Source: Nocardia lijiangensis NBRC 108240
GTDB taxonomy: Bacteria > Actinomycetota > Actinomycetes > Mycobacteriales > Mycobacteriaceae
NCBI RefSeq assembly: GCF_001613045.1
Contig: NZ_BDBP01000005.1
Span: 1 to 64,000 of the forward strand
Reading direction: 5' to 3'
Length of the DNA: 64,000 bases
The translations under genes and the position numbers were made by a program. The notes under the pieces were generated by a model. That model saw only the letters and a list, made by a program, of their open reading frames with translations. It had not been told where the DNA came from and searched no databases. Shown one piece after another: positions 28,408 to 36,657 of this stretch; within the stretch, counting starts at the first letter, position 1, and every line of letters starts with the position of its first letter.

Positions 28408-29145
28408 TCACGCCGGTAGGTGGTTGGGGGAGTTGGGGACCGGGATTTCGAACTGCCAGGGGCCCGAGAGGCCGGGGCGGGCGGCGGCCTGGGTATGTAG
28501 GTGCAGGTAGTCCGCACGGGAGAGGTCGATGGCGCCGAGGGAGGTGAGGTGGCTGGAGGTGACCTGGCAGTCGATGAGGGCGAAATCCCAGGCGGCCAGT
28601 TGGGCGCAGAGCCAATACAGCGCGACCTTGGAGGTGTCACGGGCGCGGGAGAACATGGACTCGCCGGCGAAGGAGCGGCCGAGTGCGACGCCGTAGAGGC
28701 CGCCGACAAGGTCGCCGTCGCGCCATACCTCGACCGAGTGCGCATGACCGAGGTGGTGCAGCCGCAGGTAGGCCGCCAGCATGTCGGAGCCGATCCAGGT
28801 TCCGGCCTCCTTGTCACGCGGTCCGGCGCAATTCGACATCACATCGGCGAAGGCGCGATCCATGGTCACCCCGTAGTCGGCATTGGCGACAGATCGGCGA
28901 TAGGACTTGGTCACCCGCAGGTCGGTCGGCACCAGAATGCTCCGAGGGTCCGGGCAGTACCAGTGGATCGTTTCGCCGGGGTTGTACCAGGGAAAGATGC
29001 CCGCGGAATAGGCGCCCAACAGCCGCTCTGGCGACAGATCTCCGCCGAAAGCGACCAGTCCGGTCGGATCCGCGAGCTCGACAGGTGGGAAAGGCTGGTC
29101 TGGATCGACCAGATACATCCGCATCAGGTCGGTAGCGTCGGTCAC
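28408..29145 (-). CDS. aat: Leucyl/phenylalanyl-tRNA--protein transferase
   Basis: A 245-residue protein of the Aat family, which transfers Leu or Phe from aminoacyl-tRNA to proteins with N-terminal Lys or Arg (N-end rule). Characteristic blocks are GLVAFGGDLSPERLLGAYSA, GIFPWYNPG, the catalytic region with SVEVW and GGLYGVALGRSFAGESMFS, and the LIDCQ strand near the C-terminus. The length is normal for the family. The start is GTG at 29145; an internal ATG at 29124 is possible. It is a housekeeping gene with no operon partner here; it converges with the TetR gene and forms the left border of the mobile-element island. Confidence 0.95.
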   Translation of the reverse strand: MTDATDLMRMYLVDPDQPFPPVELADPTGLVAFGGDLSPERLLGAYSAGIFPWYNPGETIHWYCPDPRSILVPTDLRVTKSYRRSVANADYGVTMDRAFADVMSNCAGPRDKEAGTWIGSDMLAAYLRLHHLGHAHSVEVWRDGDLVGGLYGVALGRSFAGESMFSRARDTSKVALYWLCAQLAAWDFALIDCQVTSSHLTSLGAIDLSRADYLHLHTQAAARPGLSGPWQFEIPVPNSPNHLPA

Positions 29146-29224
29146 CGGACAGACATTACCGACCTCGGAGAACAGGTCCCAGTGAGCGAGCCCATGCCGG
29201 CCACAAAGCGGGCTGTCGCTTTAT

Positions 29225-29460
29225 CGCTGCGGTAGTCTGGCACGCTTCCGAAATCCGTAACCCCAAGAGCCCAAGCATCGCAACCAGCGCGAAATCGCAC
29301 GGGGCGGTCGAGTCCCGGGCCGCGGACAGCAGGGCCTGGCCGAGGACGACGACATCACTACCGCGTACGCCGCCAAGCTCCTGCATGCCGACGCCCAGGG
29401 CGATGCGTAGCGGCGCATGAGCCGTCGGCGCAGGCGACCATCGAGGAACATCCGCTTCTC
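29225..29460 (-). pseudogene. Tyrosine recombinase (integrase) remnant
   Basis: The minus strand encodes DFALVAMLGLLGLRISEAC, the classic box I region of tyrosine recombinases, including the catalytic Arg in LRISEA. The frame is lost immediately afterwards and no box II (HxxR...Y) follows, so only about 70 residues survive. It lies between aat and the IS110-family element and marks the left part of the accessory island. Confidence 0.7.
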
Positions 29461-29510
29461 GGCTACTTAAGACTGGCGGTAGGACCGGTGCTCGGCCAAG
29501 CTCTGGTCCA

Positions 29511-29686
29511 GGTGCCCGGTGAGACGCTCCCTTAATCGGCTGCCCGCCGTCGTGTTTGGTGTGGCTCTCTCATGGCTTGCGTCTCACCGGGCGCCGCGCC
29601 GGGAGTGGCTCGAAAGGGGTTTGCCCGGGCTCGAAGTAGCGGTGCCCTCCCTAGCCTGAAACACACGTTAGCCAGGGAGGACACCA
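29511..29686 (+). ncRNA. Candidate IS110 bridge RNA (structured leader)
   Basis: In the IS110 family the non-coding end next to the transposase encodes a bridge RNA that guides recombination. Here a 17-nt arm at 29511-29527 pairs with 29579-29595 (one G-U pair, otherwise perfect), enclosing a 51-nt loop. A second stem (29641-29652 with 29674-29685) lies just before the transposase start. The position fits the bridge-RNA model; identity of the guide loops cannot be established from one copy. Confidence 0.5.
29641..29685 (+). promoter_or_regulatory. Hairpin masking the transposase ribosome binding site
   Basis: GGTGCCCTCCCT (29641-29652) pairs with AGGGAGGACACC (29674-29685) with one mismatch. 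The right arm contains the AGGGAGG Shine-Dalgarno of the transposase GTG at 29687, so the folded leader would hide it and keep translation low. Confidence 0.6.
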
Positions 29687-30850
29687 GTGGCGGTCATCAT
29701 CGGAATGGATCCACACAAACGCTCGGCCACCATCGAAATCATCGATGACATCGGGAAGGTTCTGGCCCTGGGCCGGTACGGCACCGACAAGGCCGGCTAT
29801 GCCGACATGCTGCGTGCCGGGCGTCGATTCACCGATCGAGTGTGGGCGATCGAAGGCTGCAACGGCATCGGCCGCCATATCGCACACCGGCTGGTCCACG
29901 ACGGCGAAACGGTGCTGGATGTGCCGGCAAAACTGTCGGCGCAGGTGCGTGTGTTCGCCACCGGCAACGGCCGCAAAACCGACCCAGTGGATGCGCACTC
30001 GGTAGCGCTGGCAGCACTGCATTCACCGAATCTGCATCGTGTCGAGGCGGATTCGGAGCTGATCGTGCTGGGCATGCTCGCTGATCGCCGCGATGGTCTC
30101 GGCACGGCCCGCACCGAGACCGTGAACCGTCTACACCGGATATTGCTGGACTTGTTCCCCGGCGGCGCCAAGAAATTCCTCTCCGCAATGCAGGCACGCA
30201 AGCTGGTCGCGACGATCAAACCGCGCGATCCGGTCGGCAAGACCCGGCGTCGGCTGGCCGTCGAGTTGATCGGTGAGCTCGAAAGTATCGACCGCAAGAT
30301 CAAAGCCGCCGACAAAGAACTCCAGCAGTTGGTCACCGACCGCGGCTCGACCCTGACCGACCTGCATGGCATCGGACCCTCCAGCGCCGCACGACTTCTC
30401 GCCGACACCGGTGACGTCCACCGTTTCTGCAACCGGGACCGATTCGCCTCCTGGAACGGCACCGCACCCTTGGACGCATCCTCGGGTGAGCAGCAACGAC
30501 ACCGCCTCTCACGAGCCGGGAACCGACGCATCAACCGAGTCCTGCACATCATGGCCGTGGTTCAACTCCGCAATCCCACCCCAGGACGCACCTATTTCGA
30601 CGCCAGGAAAGCAGCCGGGAAGACCTCGATGGAAGCCATGCGATCGCTCAAACGACAACTTTCCAACGTCGTCTACACCCGCATACTCGCCGACCAGAAA
30701 CGAAGCGAAACGGCAAGCCCGGGAGGGCAATCGGGAACGACTCTGCAATCCAGCGCGACCGGCCTGACCCCGCACACCGGCCCTTCGGACAAGCCACATC
30801 CCGGACCTACCACCACCCAGCCTAACCACCGTCTCCCGGCCATGTCTTGA
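29687..30850 (+). CDS. IS110-family transposase
   Basis: A 387-residue transposase. The N-terminal RuvC-like DEDD domain shows Asp8 in GMDPHK, Glu56 in IEGCNG, and Asp99/Asp102 in KTDPVDAHS. The C-terminal Tnp_20 domain shows HGIGPSSAARLLADTG (about 227-242) and the serine region LDASSGEQQRHRLS (about 262-275), where the nucleophilic Ser of this family lies. A coiled segment (about 190-215) joins the domains. The enzyme cuts and rejoins DNA guided by the element's own RNA. The start is GTG at 29687 with AGGGAGG seven bases upstream, inside a hairpin. The tail after about residue 350 is low-complexity and Pro/Thr-rich. The gene looks intact. Confidence 0.95.
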   Translation: MAVIIGMDPHKRSATIEIIDDIGKVLALGRYGTDKAGYADMLRAGRRFTDRVWAIEGCNGIGRHIAHRLVHDGETVLDVPAKLSAQVRVFATGNGRKTDPVDAHSVALAALHSPNLHRVEADSELIVLGMLADRRDGLGTARTETVNRLHRILLDLFPGGAKKFLSAMQARKLVATIKPRDPVGKTRRRLAVELIGELESIDRKIKAADKELQQLVTDRGSTLTDLHGIGPSSAARLLADTGDVHRFCNRDRFASWNGTAPLDASSGEQQRHRLSRAGNRRINRVLHIMAVVQLRNPTPGRTYFDARKAAGKTSMEAMRSLKRQLSNVVYTRILADQKRSETASPGGQSGTTLQSSATGLTPHTGPSDKPHPGPTTTQPNHRLPAMS

Positions 30851-30938
30851 CATAAAGGGGCGGCATTTGCGGATGTCCCGAGACCGCCGACGTATACAGA
30901 CGACTCGCCTCCGACTCCGGTCCGGCACAATAACGCGG

Positions 30939-31325
30939 GTGCGAGCCCTCGATCTCGAAAATGCCTTCCTTCGATACCTGGGCAACCACGGCCGCACTCT
31001 CGACAACCTCGACGCCACCACCGCGATCGGCTCGATGATTATGTTCTATGCCCATCACCGCGTGACAGATGTCGACATCGACGACGACGGCGACATGCTG
31101 CTGTTCCAGTGGGGCACATACGGCAGCGACGGGTTCGGTCTCATTCGCCAGTTGGAGCGAATATGGCTTATCGGTAACCGTGAACCCGTTCGTAAAGACT
31201 GGTTGGCCATTTCGCGTTCTGCGGGTCGGCGACATGCCGAAAGCCAGTGGCCCCGTAGCGTCAGGCCGACGCCTGACGCCTCGTCTCTCACTACGTGGAG
31301 TCGTCGCGTGGAGGTCGGAACGTAG
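30939..31325 (+). CDS. Hypothetical protein, probably truncated
   Basis: The central part (GNHGRTLDNLDATTAIGSM, then YAHHRVTDVDIDDDGDMLLF, then QWGTYGSDGFGL) has a coherent acidic alpha/beta composition and looks like a real conserved protein. After about residue 75 the sequence turns Arg/Trp-rich and loses protein character, suggesting a frameshift or truncation near 31160. GTG at 30939 is the likely start; no good Shine-Dalgarno is visible. It follows the IS110 element and may have been cut during island rearrangement. I do not recognise its family. Confidence 0.5.
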   Translation: MRALDLENAFLRYLGNHGRTLDNLDATTAIGSMIMFYAHHRVTDVDIDDDGDMLLFQWGTYGSDGFGLIRQLERIWLIGNREPVRKDWLAISRSAGRRHAESQWPRSVRPTPDASSLTTWSRRVEVGT

Positions 31326-31447
31326 AGTGCGGTTTCGGGGGACAAGCCGGGACCGCCGTCGGGTGCGGCCCCGGACCGACCTCCTGCCCACTCCGGAGGC
31401 CGCCGGCACGACCGCGTGGCCATGACTGAATCGAGGTCGGCGCCCAC

Positions 31448-32620
31448 ATGGAGGCCGCAGCGAACTCCCCTGACGCAGTGACGTCCTGTTCACCTGACGC
31501 GGCGATATCCCGCGACGCGGCGACGACCCGCGACATGTCGCGCCCGGCGCGCCTGCACGCCCACAGCGCCGTCTCCACGGCCCTGGCGCTGCACAGCGAT
31601 CACGCGTTGCGCGAGCTCGTGGATGCGGCCGCGCCGATCGGCGCAGGTATCGGCGGGAAGTCGGCGTTGCTGGAGGTCGCCGGAACCCCGGTCTTCGTGA
31701 AGCGAGTGCCCCTCACCGACCTGGAACGGCAGCCGGAGCACGTCCGGTCCACGGCGAACCTGTTCGACGTGCCGCTCTTCTGCCAGTACGGCGTCGGCCT
31801 CATCGGCGGGCCGGGCTTCGGGGCCTGGCGCGAGCTCGCCGTGCACACCATGACGACGAACTGGGTGCTCGCCGCCGAACACGAGGGCTTCCCGCTGATG
31901 TACCACTGGCGGGTGCTGCCGGACACGACGCCACTGCCGGAGGAGCTCGCCGACATCGATCGCGCCGTCGCCTACTGGGACGGCGGACCGCAGGTACGCC
32001 ACCGGATCGAGGCCCTGCGAGACTCTTCGGCGAGCATCGCGCTGTTCCTGGAGTACCTCCCGCAGAACCTGCACGAGTGGCTGAACGCCCAGATCGAGGC
32101 GGGCGAGGAGGCCGCCGACCGGGCCTGCGCCATGGTGGAGCGGGAACTGGCCGCCGGCACCGCGTTCATGAACAGCCGTGGGCTGCTGCACCTCGACGCG
32201 CACTTCGAGAACATCCTGACCGACGGTCAACGCCTCTATTTCGGCGACTATGGCCTCTCGCTGTCCTCCGGGTTCGACCTCTCGCCGCAGGAGGCCGCGT
32301 TCTTCGACCAGAACCAGAGCTACGACCGCGGCTACACCGCCACCTACCTGGTGAACTGGCTGGTCACCGCCCTGTACGGGCTCCGGCGGGAGGACCGGGA
32401 GGTGCGCGCCACGATGGTGCGCGGCTTCGCCGAGGGCAAGCCGCCGCAGGGCATCCCTGAGCAGGCCGCCACGGTCCTCACCCGGCACGCGCCGATCGCC
32501 GCGGCGATGTCCGCGTTCATGCGTGCGTTCCAGCAGGCGAGCCGGAGCACCCCGTATCCGGACGAGGAGATCCGCCGCCTGCTGGGCGGCCAGGCCTCTG
32601 TGCTCGTTCAGCCAGTGTGA
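31448..32620 (+). CDS. Protein-kinase-fold protein
   Basis: A 390-residue protein with kinase-like landmarks: Lys85 in VFVKRVPL, a candidate alphaC Glu129, the catalytic loop HLDAHFEN (His248, Asp250, Asn255), and Asp267 in FGDYGLS replacing DFG. These match small-molecule or protein kinases of the actinobacterial aminoglycoside-phosphotransferase-like type. The first 30 residues (repeated SPDA, SRDA, TTRD) are low-complexity, and translation may start at the later Met30. Its C-terminal half is helical (about 290-385). Neighbours give no clear partner; it sits within the mobile island. Its substrate is unknown. Confidence 0.8.
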   Translation: MEAAANSPDAVTSCSPDAAISRDAATTRDMSRPARLHAHSAVSTALALHSDHALRELVDAAAPIGAGIGGKSALLEVAGTPVFVKRVPLTDLERQPEHVRSTANLFDVPLFCQYGVGLIGGPGFGAWRELAVHTMTTNWVLAAEHEGFPLMYHWRVLPDTTPLPEELADIDRAVAYWDGGPQVRHRIEALRDSSASIALFLEYLPQNLHEWLNAQIEAGEEAADRACAMVERELAAGTAFMNSRGLLHLDAHFENILTDGQRLYFGDYGLSLSSGFDLSPQEAAFFDQNQSYDRGYTATYLVNWLVTALYGLRREDREVRATMVRGFAEGKPPQGIPEQAATVLTRHAPIAAAMSAFMRAFQQASRSTPYPDEEIRRLLGGQASVLVQPV

Positions 32621-33182
32621 CGGACCCGGAAGCGGGTGGCTCGGCGGGATCCCGGTCGACGGCCTGGACGGGCGGCCATACCCATGGCCGTACCTCGATC
32701 TGCGGTCGATGCTGCACCGCAGTGTATTTCGTGTCGCAAACCGCCCTGTATGCGGTATGAGCGTGCATGGTTGAGTCCGGATATCGTTCGGTATGTGACC
32801 GAATCGCTCTTGTCGGAACTGATGGCCGAACACGCCGCCAGCCGAACTCCCGACAGCTACAACCGTTTCTAGCCCTGTTCCGTTCCAGCACAGTCGGCAT
32901 TGTCGCTACCGGCAACCTACGGCACGACGAGCGAGGAGGTCTTGTCGCAGGTGATGGCTGGGGAGCGGGACGGACGAACTACGGTGACGGGCGTTCACGC
33001 GTGCTGGCTTGGGCTGATCCCGAACTCGCCCTTCACAACTTCGGTCCCCAGTTCGATGCGGGTGTGGCTGGTGACCACAGACCGACGCTCCGTGAAAGTC
33101 CGCGATACACCCTGTAATCGGCAGAAGAGTGTGTTCAGTCGGGTCTCGCCGAGTCACCTTGCCGGGCAACCGATCAGTGGTC
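32621..33182. other. Intergenic stretch without recognisable gene
   Basis: Several short ORFs exist on both strands, but none shows protein-like composition over its length. One short + strand frame ending at 32872 (ESLLSELMAEHAASRTPDSY) could be the C-terminal scrap of a helical protein. Nothing else is recognised. Confidence 0.4.
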
Positions 33183-33602
33183 TCATACCGGTCGTGTGAC
33201 CAGCCGGGCGAGTTGCTTCACCCGCGGCGTTTTCAGTCGCACTTCCACCCGTCCCGACTGCCCCGGATCGGTCGCCGCCGGGGCGTAGGCGAAGCACACT
33301 CGGTTCGGTCGGTCGATGCTGAACTCGATTGTCGCCCAAAGCGGATGCGTCATCGCCACATCGATGTGTTTGAACCGGCCCGCCCACACCAGCATCCGTC
33401 GGCCGGTAGTGACCGCGATCGCGCCTGAGGCTGCCTGCCGCTCCCACTCCACGTGACGACCGGATGAGCGGACAAGGCGACGGGTGACCGAACCGGTCAA
33501 GCCCTCCTCCAAGAACACAACATCGTCGGACGCGACCAGCGACGCTCGCAGATCCTCTGGCAACCGCCCCGACCCGAGCATCAGCCGCTGCAGGGCATTC
33601 AC
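33183..33602 (-). CDS. Hypothetical protein, PH-like
   Basis: A 139-residue protein with strand-rich alternating sequence: DDVVFLEEGLTGSVTRRLVR, then GAIAVTTGRRMLVWAGRFKH, then WATIEFSIDRPNRVCFAYAP. This pattern resembles small bacterial PH-like domains that carry a conserved 'GR R.L.W' strand. No signal peptide or membrane segment is seen. The ATG at 33602 is the only good start. It stands alone between decayed genes; its function is unknown. Confidence 0.65.
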   Translation of the reverse strand: MNALQRLMLGSGRLPEDLRASLVASDDVVFLEEGLTGSVTRRLVRSSGRHVEWERQAASGAIAVTTGRRMLVWAGRFKHIDVAMTHPLWATIEFSIDRPNRVCFAYAPAATDPGQSGRVEVRLKTPRVKQLARLVTRPV

Positions 33603-33637
33603 TCATCCAGGGTAACCCTGAATGCCCACCTGATGTC

Positions 33638-33870
33638 CCTAGATCGCCGGGCTCACAACCGGTTCGTGGCATGACTGCACACATGTGGCGCGTGCACGAG
33701 CCGGGACATACGGATCGTGACGAGACGGATCGACCAGATGCAGATCCACCACGCCGATCGCATCGGCGCCGGTCGGCTCGGGCAGGGTAACGACCACCGA
33801 TACCTGTTGCGATGGTACCGGTTCGGCTCGGGCAACACGTCAACCGCGGCCGAGGCCAGCAGCAAGATCA
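33638..33870 (-). pseudogene. Remnant of PAF-acetylhydrolase-like lipase N-terminus
   Basis: On the minus strand one frame encodes a hydrophobic leader (GLLILLLASAAVDVLPEP). A second frame, about 60 bases on, encodes VVTLPEPTGADAIGVVDLHL followed by VDPSRHDPYVP, the typical start of exported alpha/beta-hydrolases related to platelet-activating-factor acetylhydrolase. The frames do not join and the stop follows at about 33638, so this is a frameshifted fragment. Confidence 0.5.
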
Positions 33871-34192
33871 ATAGACCCGAAATACCCTGCCCAACAAGAC
33901 AATCCCCTCCCGTATCGACGTTGCTCGCCTTCGACCGGCTCAGCCTAGCTCAAATCCCCGCGGCGACACCCACTGCGCGCCAGCGGCATTGGTGTGCACT
34001 GTCGGTAGCGCACGGAGATGGTCAGCTTTCCGGTAGTCGGCGCGACGGCCGGACGGCCGGTCCCGTCCGGGCGGTCGCCACCATCACGAGGGGCGGCAGC
34101 AGCACGCTGCTGATCACCGGCGAAAAGCAAATGCGCGCAGTCGCCAGTCCATGACCGTGCGGAAGTGCTCGGCGTCCTCATAGAGTGCGGTC
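33871..34192. other. Intergenic stretch, nothing recognised
   Basis: No coding frame with protein character was seen between the lipase remnant and the gene at 34193, and no clear promoter or terminator. Confidence 0.4.
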
Positions 34193-34648
34193 ATGGATGA
34201 GATCCCCTGGTTCGAGTACGACGAGAACGACCTGGACACCGCGCAACGCGCGTTCGTGGATGTTCTGGCCGAACACGCAAGCTCCTGGCAGGTGGACCCG
34301 CTCGACACAGTCGTGCTGCCATCGGCGCACACCGTCAACGGCCAGCTGGTCGTCTATCTGGATATCGGTGACCCGCAACGCAACCAGGGAGTCCTGACTG
34401 TGGGTGCCCACTTCGACGGCTCCCACGTCCGTGGAGGCGAACTACATAACCAGGACTTCACCATCCAAGGGACCGCGAGTGAGTTCAGCTTCGAAGCCGC
34501 GGGCGAGCCTACCGAGCTGGCGAACAGAGCGGCAGAGTGGTTCGAGGCAGTCCTCGCGCGACCTCTGGTTCGATGCGAATGGCATCACGCGGGAAAGATG
34601 TTCGCGGTCCGCTACGAGTACGCGGATACGGGGGCGAAGCCTCTGTGA
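34193..34648 (+). CDS. Hypothetical protein
   Basis: A 151-residue acidic protein (IPWFEYDENDLDTAQRAFVD near the start; VLTVGAHFDGSHVRGGELHN in the middle; an amphipathic helix ending in WFEAVLARPLVRCEWHH). The composition and third-base pattern support a real gene. It has no signal peptide or membrane segment. It resembles the many small unknown proteins found beside SUKH/DUF6461 genes in actinobacterial islands, but I do not recognise a family. No strong Shine-Dalgarno precedes the ATG. Confidence 0.65.
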   Translation: MDEIPWFEYDENDLDTAQRAFVDVLAEHASSWQVDPLDTVVLPSAHTVNGQLVVYLDIGDPQRNQGVLTVGAHFDGSHVRGGELHNQDFTIQGTASEFSFEAAGEPTELANRAAEWFEAVLARPLVRCEWHHAGKMFAVRYEYADTGAKPL

Positions 34649-35138
34649 GGGTTTCGAAGACTCGCTGGCACCCCATCCACTGCGGAAAAGACTGGCCGCA
34701 GACGGCGTGATCCGAGGCAAAGGCCAGATCGACCATGCTGGCCTGGGCCGACCAGACGTGATCGCACATGTCCGAGGCGTCCGCCCCGACCAGTAGTAGA
34801 AGCGCACGCCCATCGGCACTACCAGATGTTCTGAGCCGGACACGCTCCCGACCGCCGGCCACCACGGCGTGGCCACATCGCTCCGCGCGCACAGCGGCAG
34901 AAGATCGCTTGGTTTCTCTGCGCTGTGCAAGCGAACTCGCCACTGGCCGTGTGACAGAGTGGCCGTGTCTACTCGGTGTCGTGCTGGCGAAGGTCTGCCG
35001 AGCATTGGGTGCCGATGATCAACAATGCGCGGCATTGGATGAAACGACGTGGTGTCCAGCAAGAAGGAGCGATGTGAACGGCGGCTGTCTCTGATCTGTT
35101 GACTGCACCAAGTCCTTGTTCGCAACGAAGGAGTTGGT
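34649..35138. other. Intergenic stretch with no supported gene
   Basis: Minus-strand frames between about 34660 and 34970 contain aromatic-rich stretches (GSEHLVVPMGVRFYYWSGRT), but no frame stays protein-like. This is probably another decayed gene, too damaged to name. Confidence 0.35.
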
Positions 35139-35270
35139 GTGGCAGAGAACGAACTTCGCACGTCCCTGATGAACGGTCTGGTCGAACTCCACATCGACAA
35201 ACGCAAAGTCGAGCTCGGCGGCTGCGCGCGCCCTTACGGCACCGGCTGCCAACATGAGCACGCCTGCTTC
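35139..35270 (+). pseudogene. Interrupted integrase, upstream fragment
   Basis: The frame encodes HIDKRKVELGGCARPYGTGC followed by QHEHAC. This is the C-terminal Cys-rich region of a class of actinobacterial tyrosine recombinases; the intact relative at 36658-37257 reads EKRKVSVGTCARAFATACVH then EHAC. Homology stops after the TGC Cys codon near 35268. The continuation (CIRCPMLNINPK...) is found at 38874 on the same strand, so the gene was split by an insertion of about 3.6 kb. The catalytic core of this copy is not present. Confidence 0.75.
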
Positions 35271-35514
35271 TCTGAAATAACTGACCAGCCCATCCCGGCG
35301 TCGTCCGAACGCACGCTCATGCCGAATACAGGATGGTTTTGAAACCCGCCAGTATCGAGAATCGAACGATTTCGCGGCACCACCAGGCAGTGTGCACGTG
35401 TCGAGCGCGTGCAAGGGGCACGACTTCACCCAGCGGAGTGTCCGGCTGTTCGTGCCACCGCCGCTTCACCCCATGCCGGCGTCGGGTACCTGCGGCGCTG
35501 TAGGGGTGACGGTA

Positions 35515-35645
35515 AGAACCGTGTCACCCGCCGAGATCTCCGACGCCGCGGTCGACTACGTCGCCCGGCAGGTGGATGTAGAGCGGACCGAGATGCGTTC
35601 TACGACTTCACCGGCCGTACCAGCAAGCGCACCGGGTCAAGCGGT
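35515..35645 (+). pseudogene. Tn3-family transposase N-terminal scrap
   Basis: One frame encodes SPAEISDAAVDYVARQVDVE and, after a one-base shift, another encodes DAFYDFTGRTSKR. Together they match the N-terminal DUF4158 region of Tn3-type transposases ('...FVA.QV.V......YDW.GRT.K.H'). The rest of the roughly 1000-residue transposase is missing. Confidence 0.6.
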
Positions 35646-36344
35646 GGTGTGGTCGGGAGGTGACCATCGGTAGGCGATAGGTCCGATGAGCAGGGGCTGG
35701 TCCAGCATGTCTGCCGTGAACGACACTCCAGTGACCTTCGCCGCCAGGGCGAAGGCTCTCGGCACGACGGTGCTGTAGCTGATGTCCGAGTCGCTCTCGT
35801 CTTCATCGGCGTCATAAACATAGTCATGATCGGCCATGTCCAGCTCCATGCCCAGCTCGCGCATGTAGTCGTTGAGCCGGTCGGGGTCGCAACCCCAACG
35901 GTCATGCGGGTAACACAGTCGGTGGCCGGTCACGATCGTCCCGTCGATCGCGTACTCGAGGCTGGGCTCGGCGTAGTCGTGTCGGGTGATCGCCACGACC
36001 TCACAGTCTCGCGATAGTTCCGCCAGCGCCTTGCGGTCAGTCATCCACCACCCGCACGGTTCGATGGCCACGCTCCATGCACCGGCCCGAAACACGCCCA
36101 CGTGACCGCCGCCGTGACCGCCGCCAGTCTTGCCGAGGAACTCGACCATCCTGTCGTTGAGCTCTTCGAAGTCCGACTCCTGGCCGGAGTCGTCGCCTTT
36201 GCTGAAGCGGCGCACCACCTCCGACGGGTCCAGGTTTCGGAAGAAGCCGACGCTGAAGATCTCGCCCAGCGGGTCCGCTTGGCTCTCGGATGCGTCGAGC
36301 CACTGAAACGGGGCCAGGGGATCAGTTGTCGCCACATGGGTCAT
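35637..36344 (-). CDS. DUF6461 family protein
   Basis: A 235-residue protein recognisable as DUF6461: it opens with PFQWLDAS, has the FSVGFFRNLDPSEVVRRFS segment, a GVFRAGAWSVAIEPCGWW strand pair, a SRDCEVVAITRHDYAEPSLE strand and a C-terminal TADMLDQPLLIGPI helix. The ATG at 36344 is preferred over a TTG seven codons upstream. DUF6461 proteins occur in actinobacterial islands next to SUKH and other immunity-type genes; their function is not established. A second DUF6461 domain lies in the 39899 gene. It sits inside the segment that interrupts the older integrase. Confidence 0.75.
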   Translation of the reverse strand: MTHVATTDPLAPFQWLDASESQADPLGEIFSVGFFRNLDPSEVVRRFSKGDDSGQESDFEELNDRMVEFLGKTGGGHGGGHVGVFRAGAWSVAIEPCGWWMTDRKALAELSRDCEVVAITRHDYAEPSLEYAIDGTIVTGHRLCYPHDRWGCDPDRLNDYMRELGMELDMADHDYVYDADEDESDSDISYSTVVPRAFALAAKVTGVSFTADMLDQPLLIGPIAYRWSPPDHTTA

Positions 36345-36657
36345 GGTGGCAGACCCCACCGACAACCATTCGATCGTCTGGAACGCCTGATCGACCCACT
36401 GCCCTCAGCGCGGACTTCCCGTGGCTCCGTTGACGTCCGACAGGCTCGCCGGGCCGATCCGCGAGGGTCAGCAGATCACCGGACTTGCTACCACGGGCGA
36501 CCATCCTTGCCGCGCGGCGAGGTGGCCCTCGGCACCGAGCACATCGGATCGACATCCGAGACCGCCCGAAAGCACTGAAATGCCGCATATCGCGCGGTTC
36601 GAAACGGCCACAGTCTCTTTCGAGCTCACCGAGGTGTGTCGAACCACGCCGAGGTTT

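Larger units (their letters stand above)
29466..30865 (+). mobile_element. IS110-family insertion sequence (ends approximate)
   Basis: One transposase ORF (29687-30850) is preceded by about 200 bases of structured non-coding leader and followed by a very short right end. IS110 elements usually lack terminal inverted repeats, so the borders given are estimates: the left border lies after the integrase remnant and the right border just after the transposase stop. Only one copy is present in the window. Confidence 0.7.

Noticed and set aside
30861..30875. A 14-base match (GCGGCATTTGCGGA) to 41791-41804, near the right end of the IS110 element.
   Set aside because: Several 14-base matches are expected by chance in 64 kb, and the flanks do not agree; not evidence for a target site.
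33717..34154. Plus-strand ORF of 145 codons.
   Set aside because: Composition is not protein-like and the opposite strand carries a recognisable lipase remnant in the same place.
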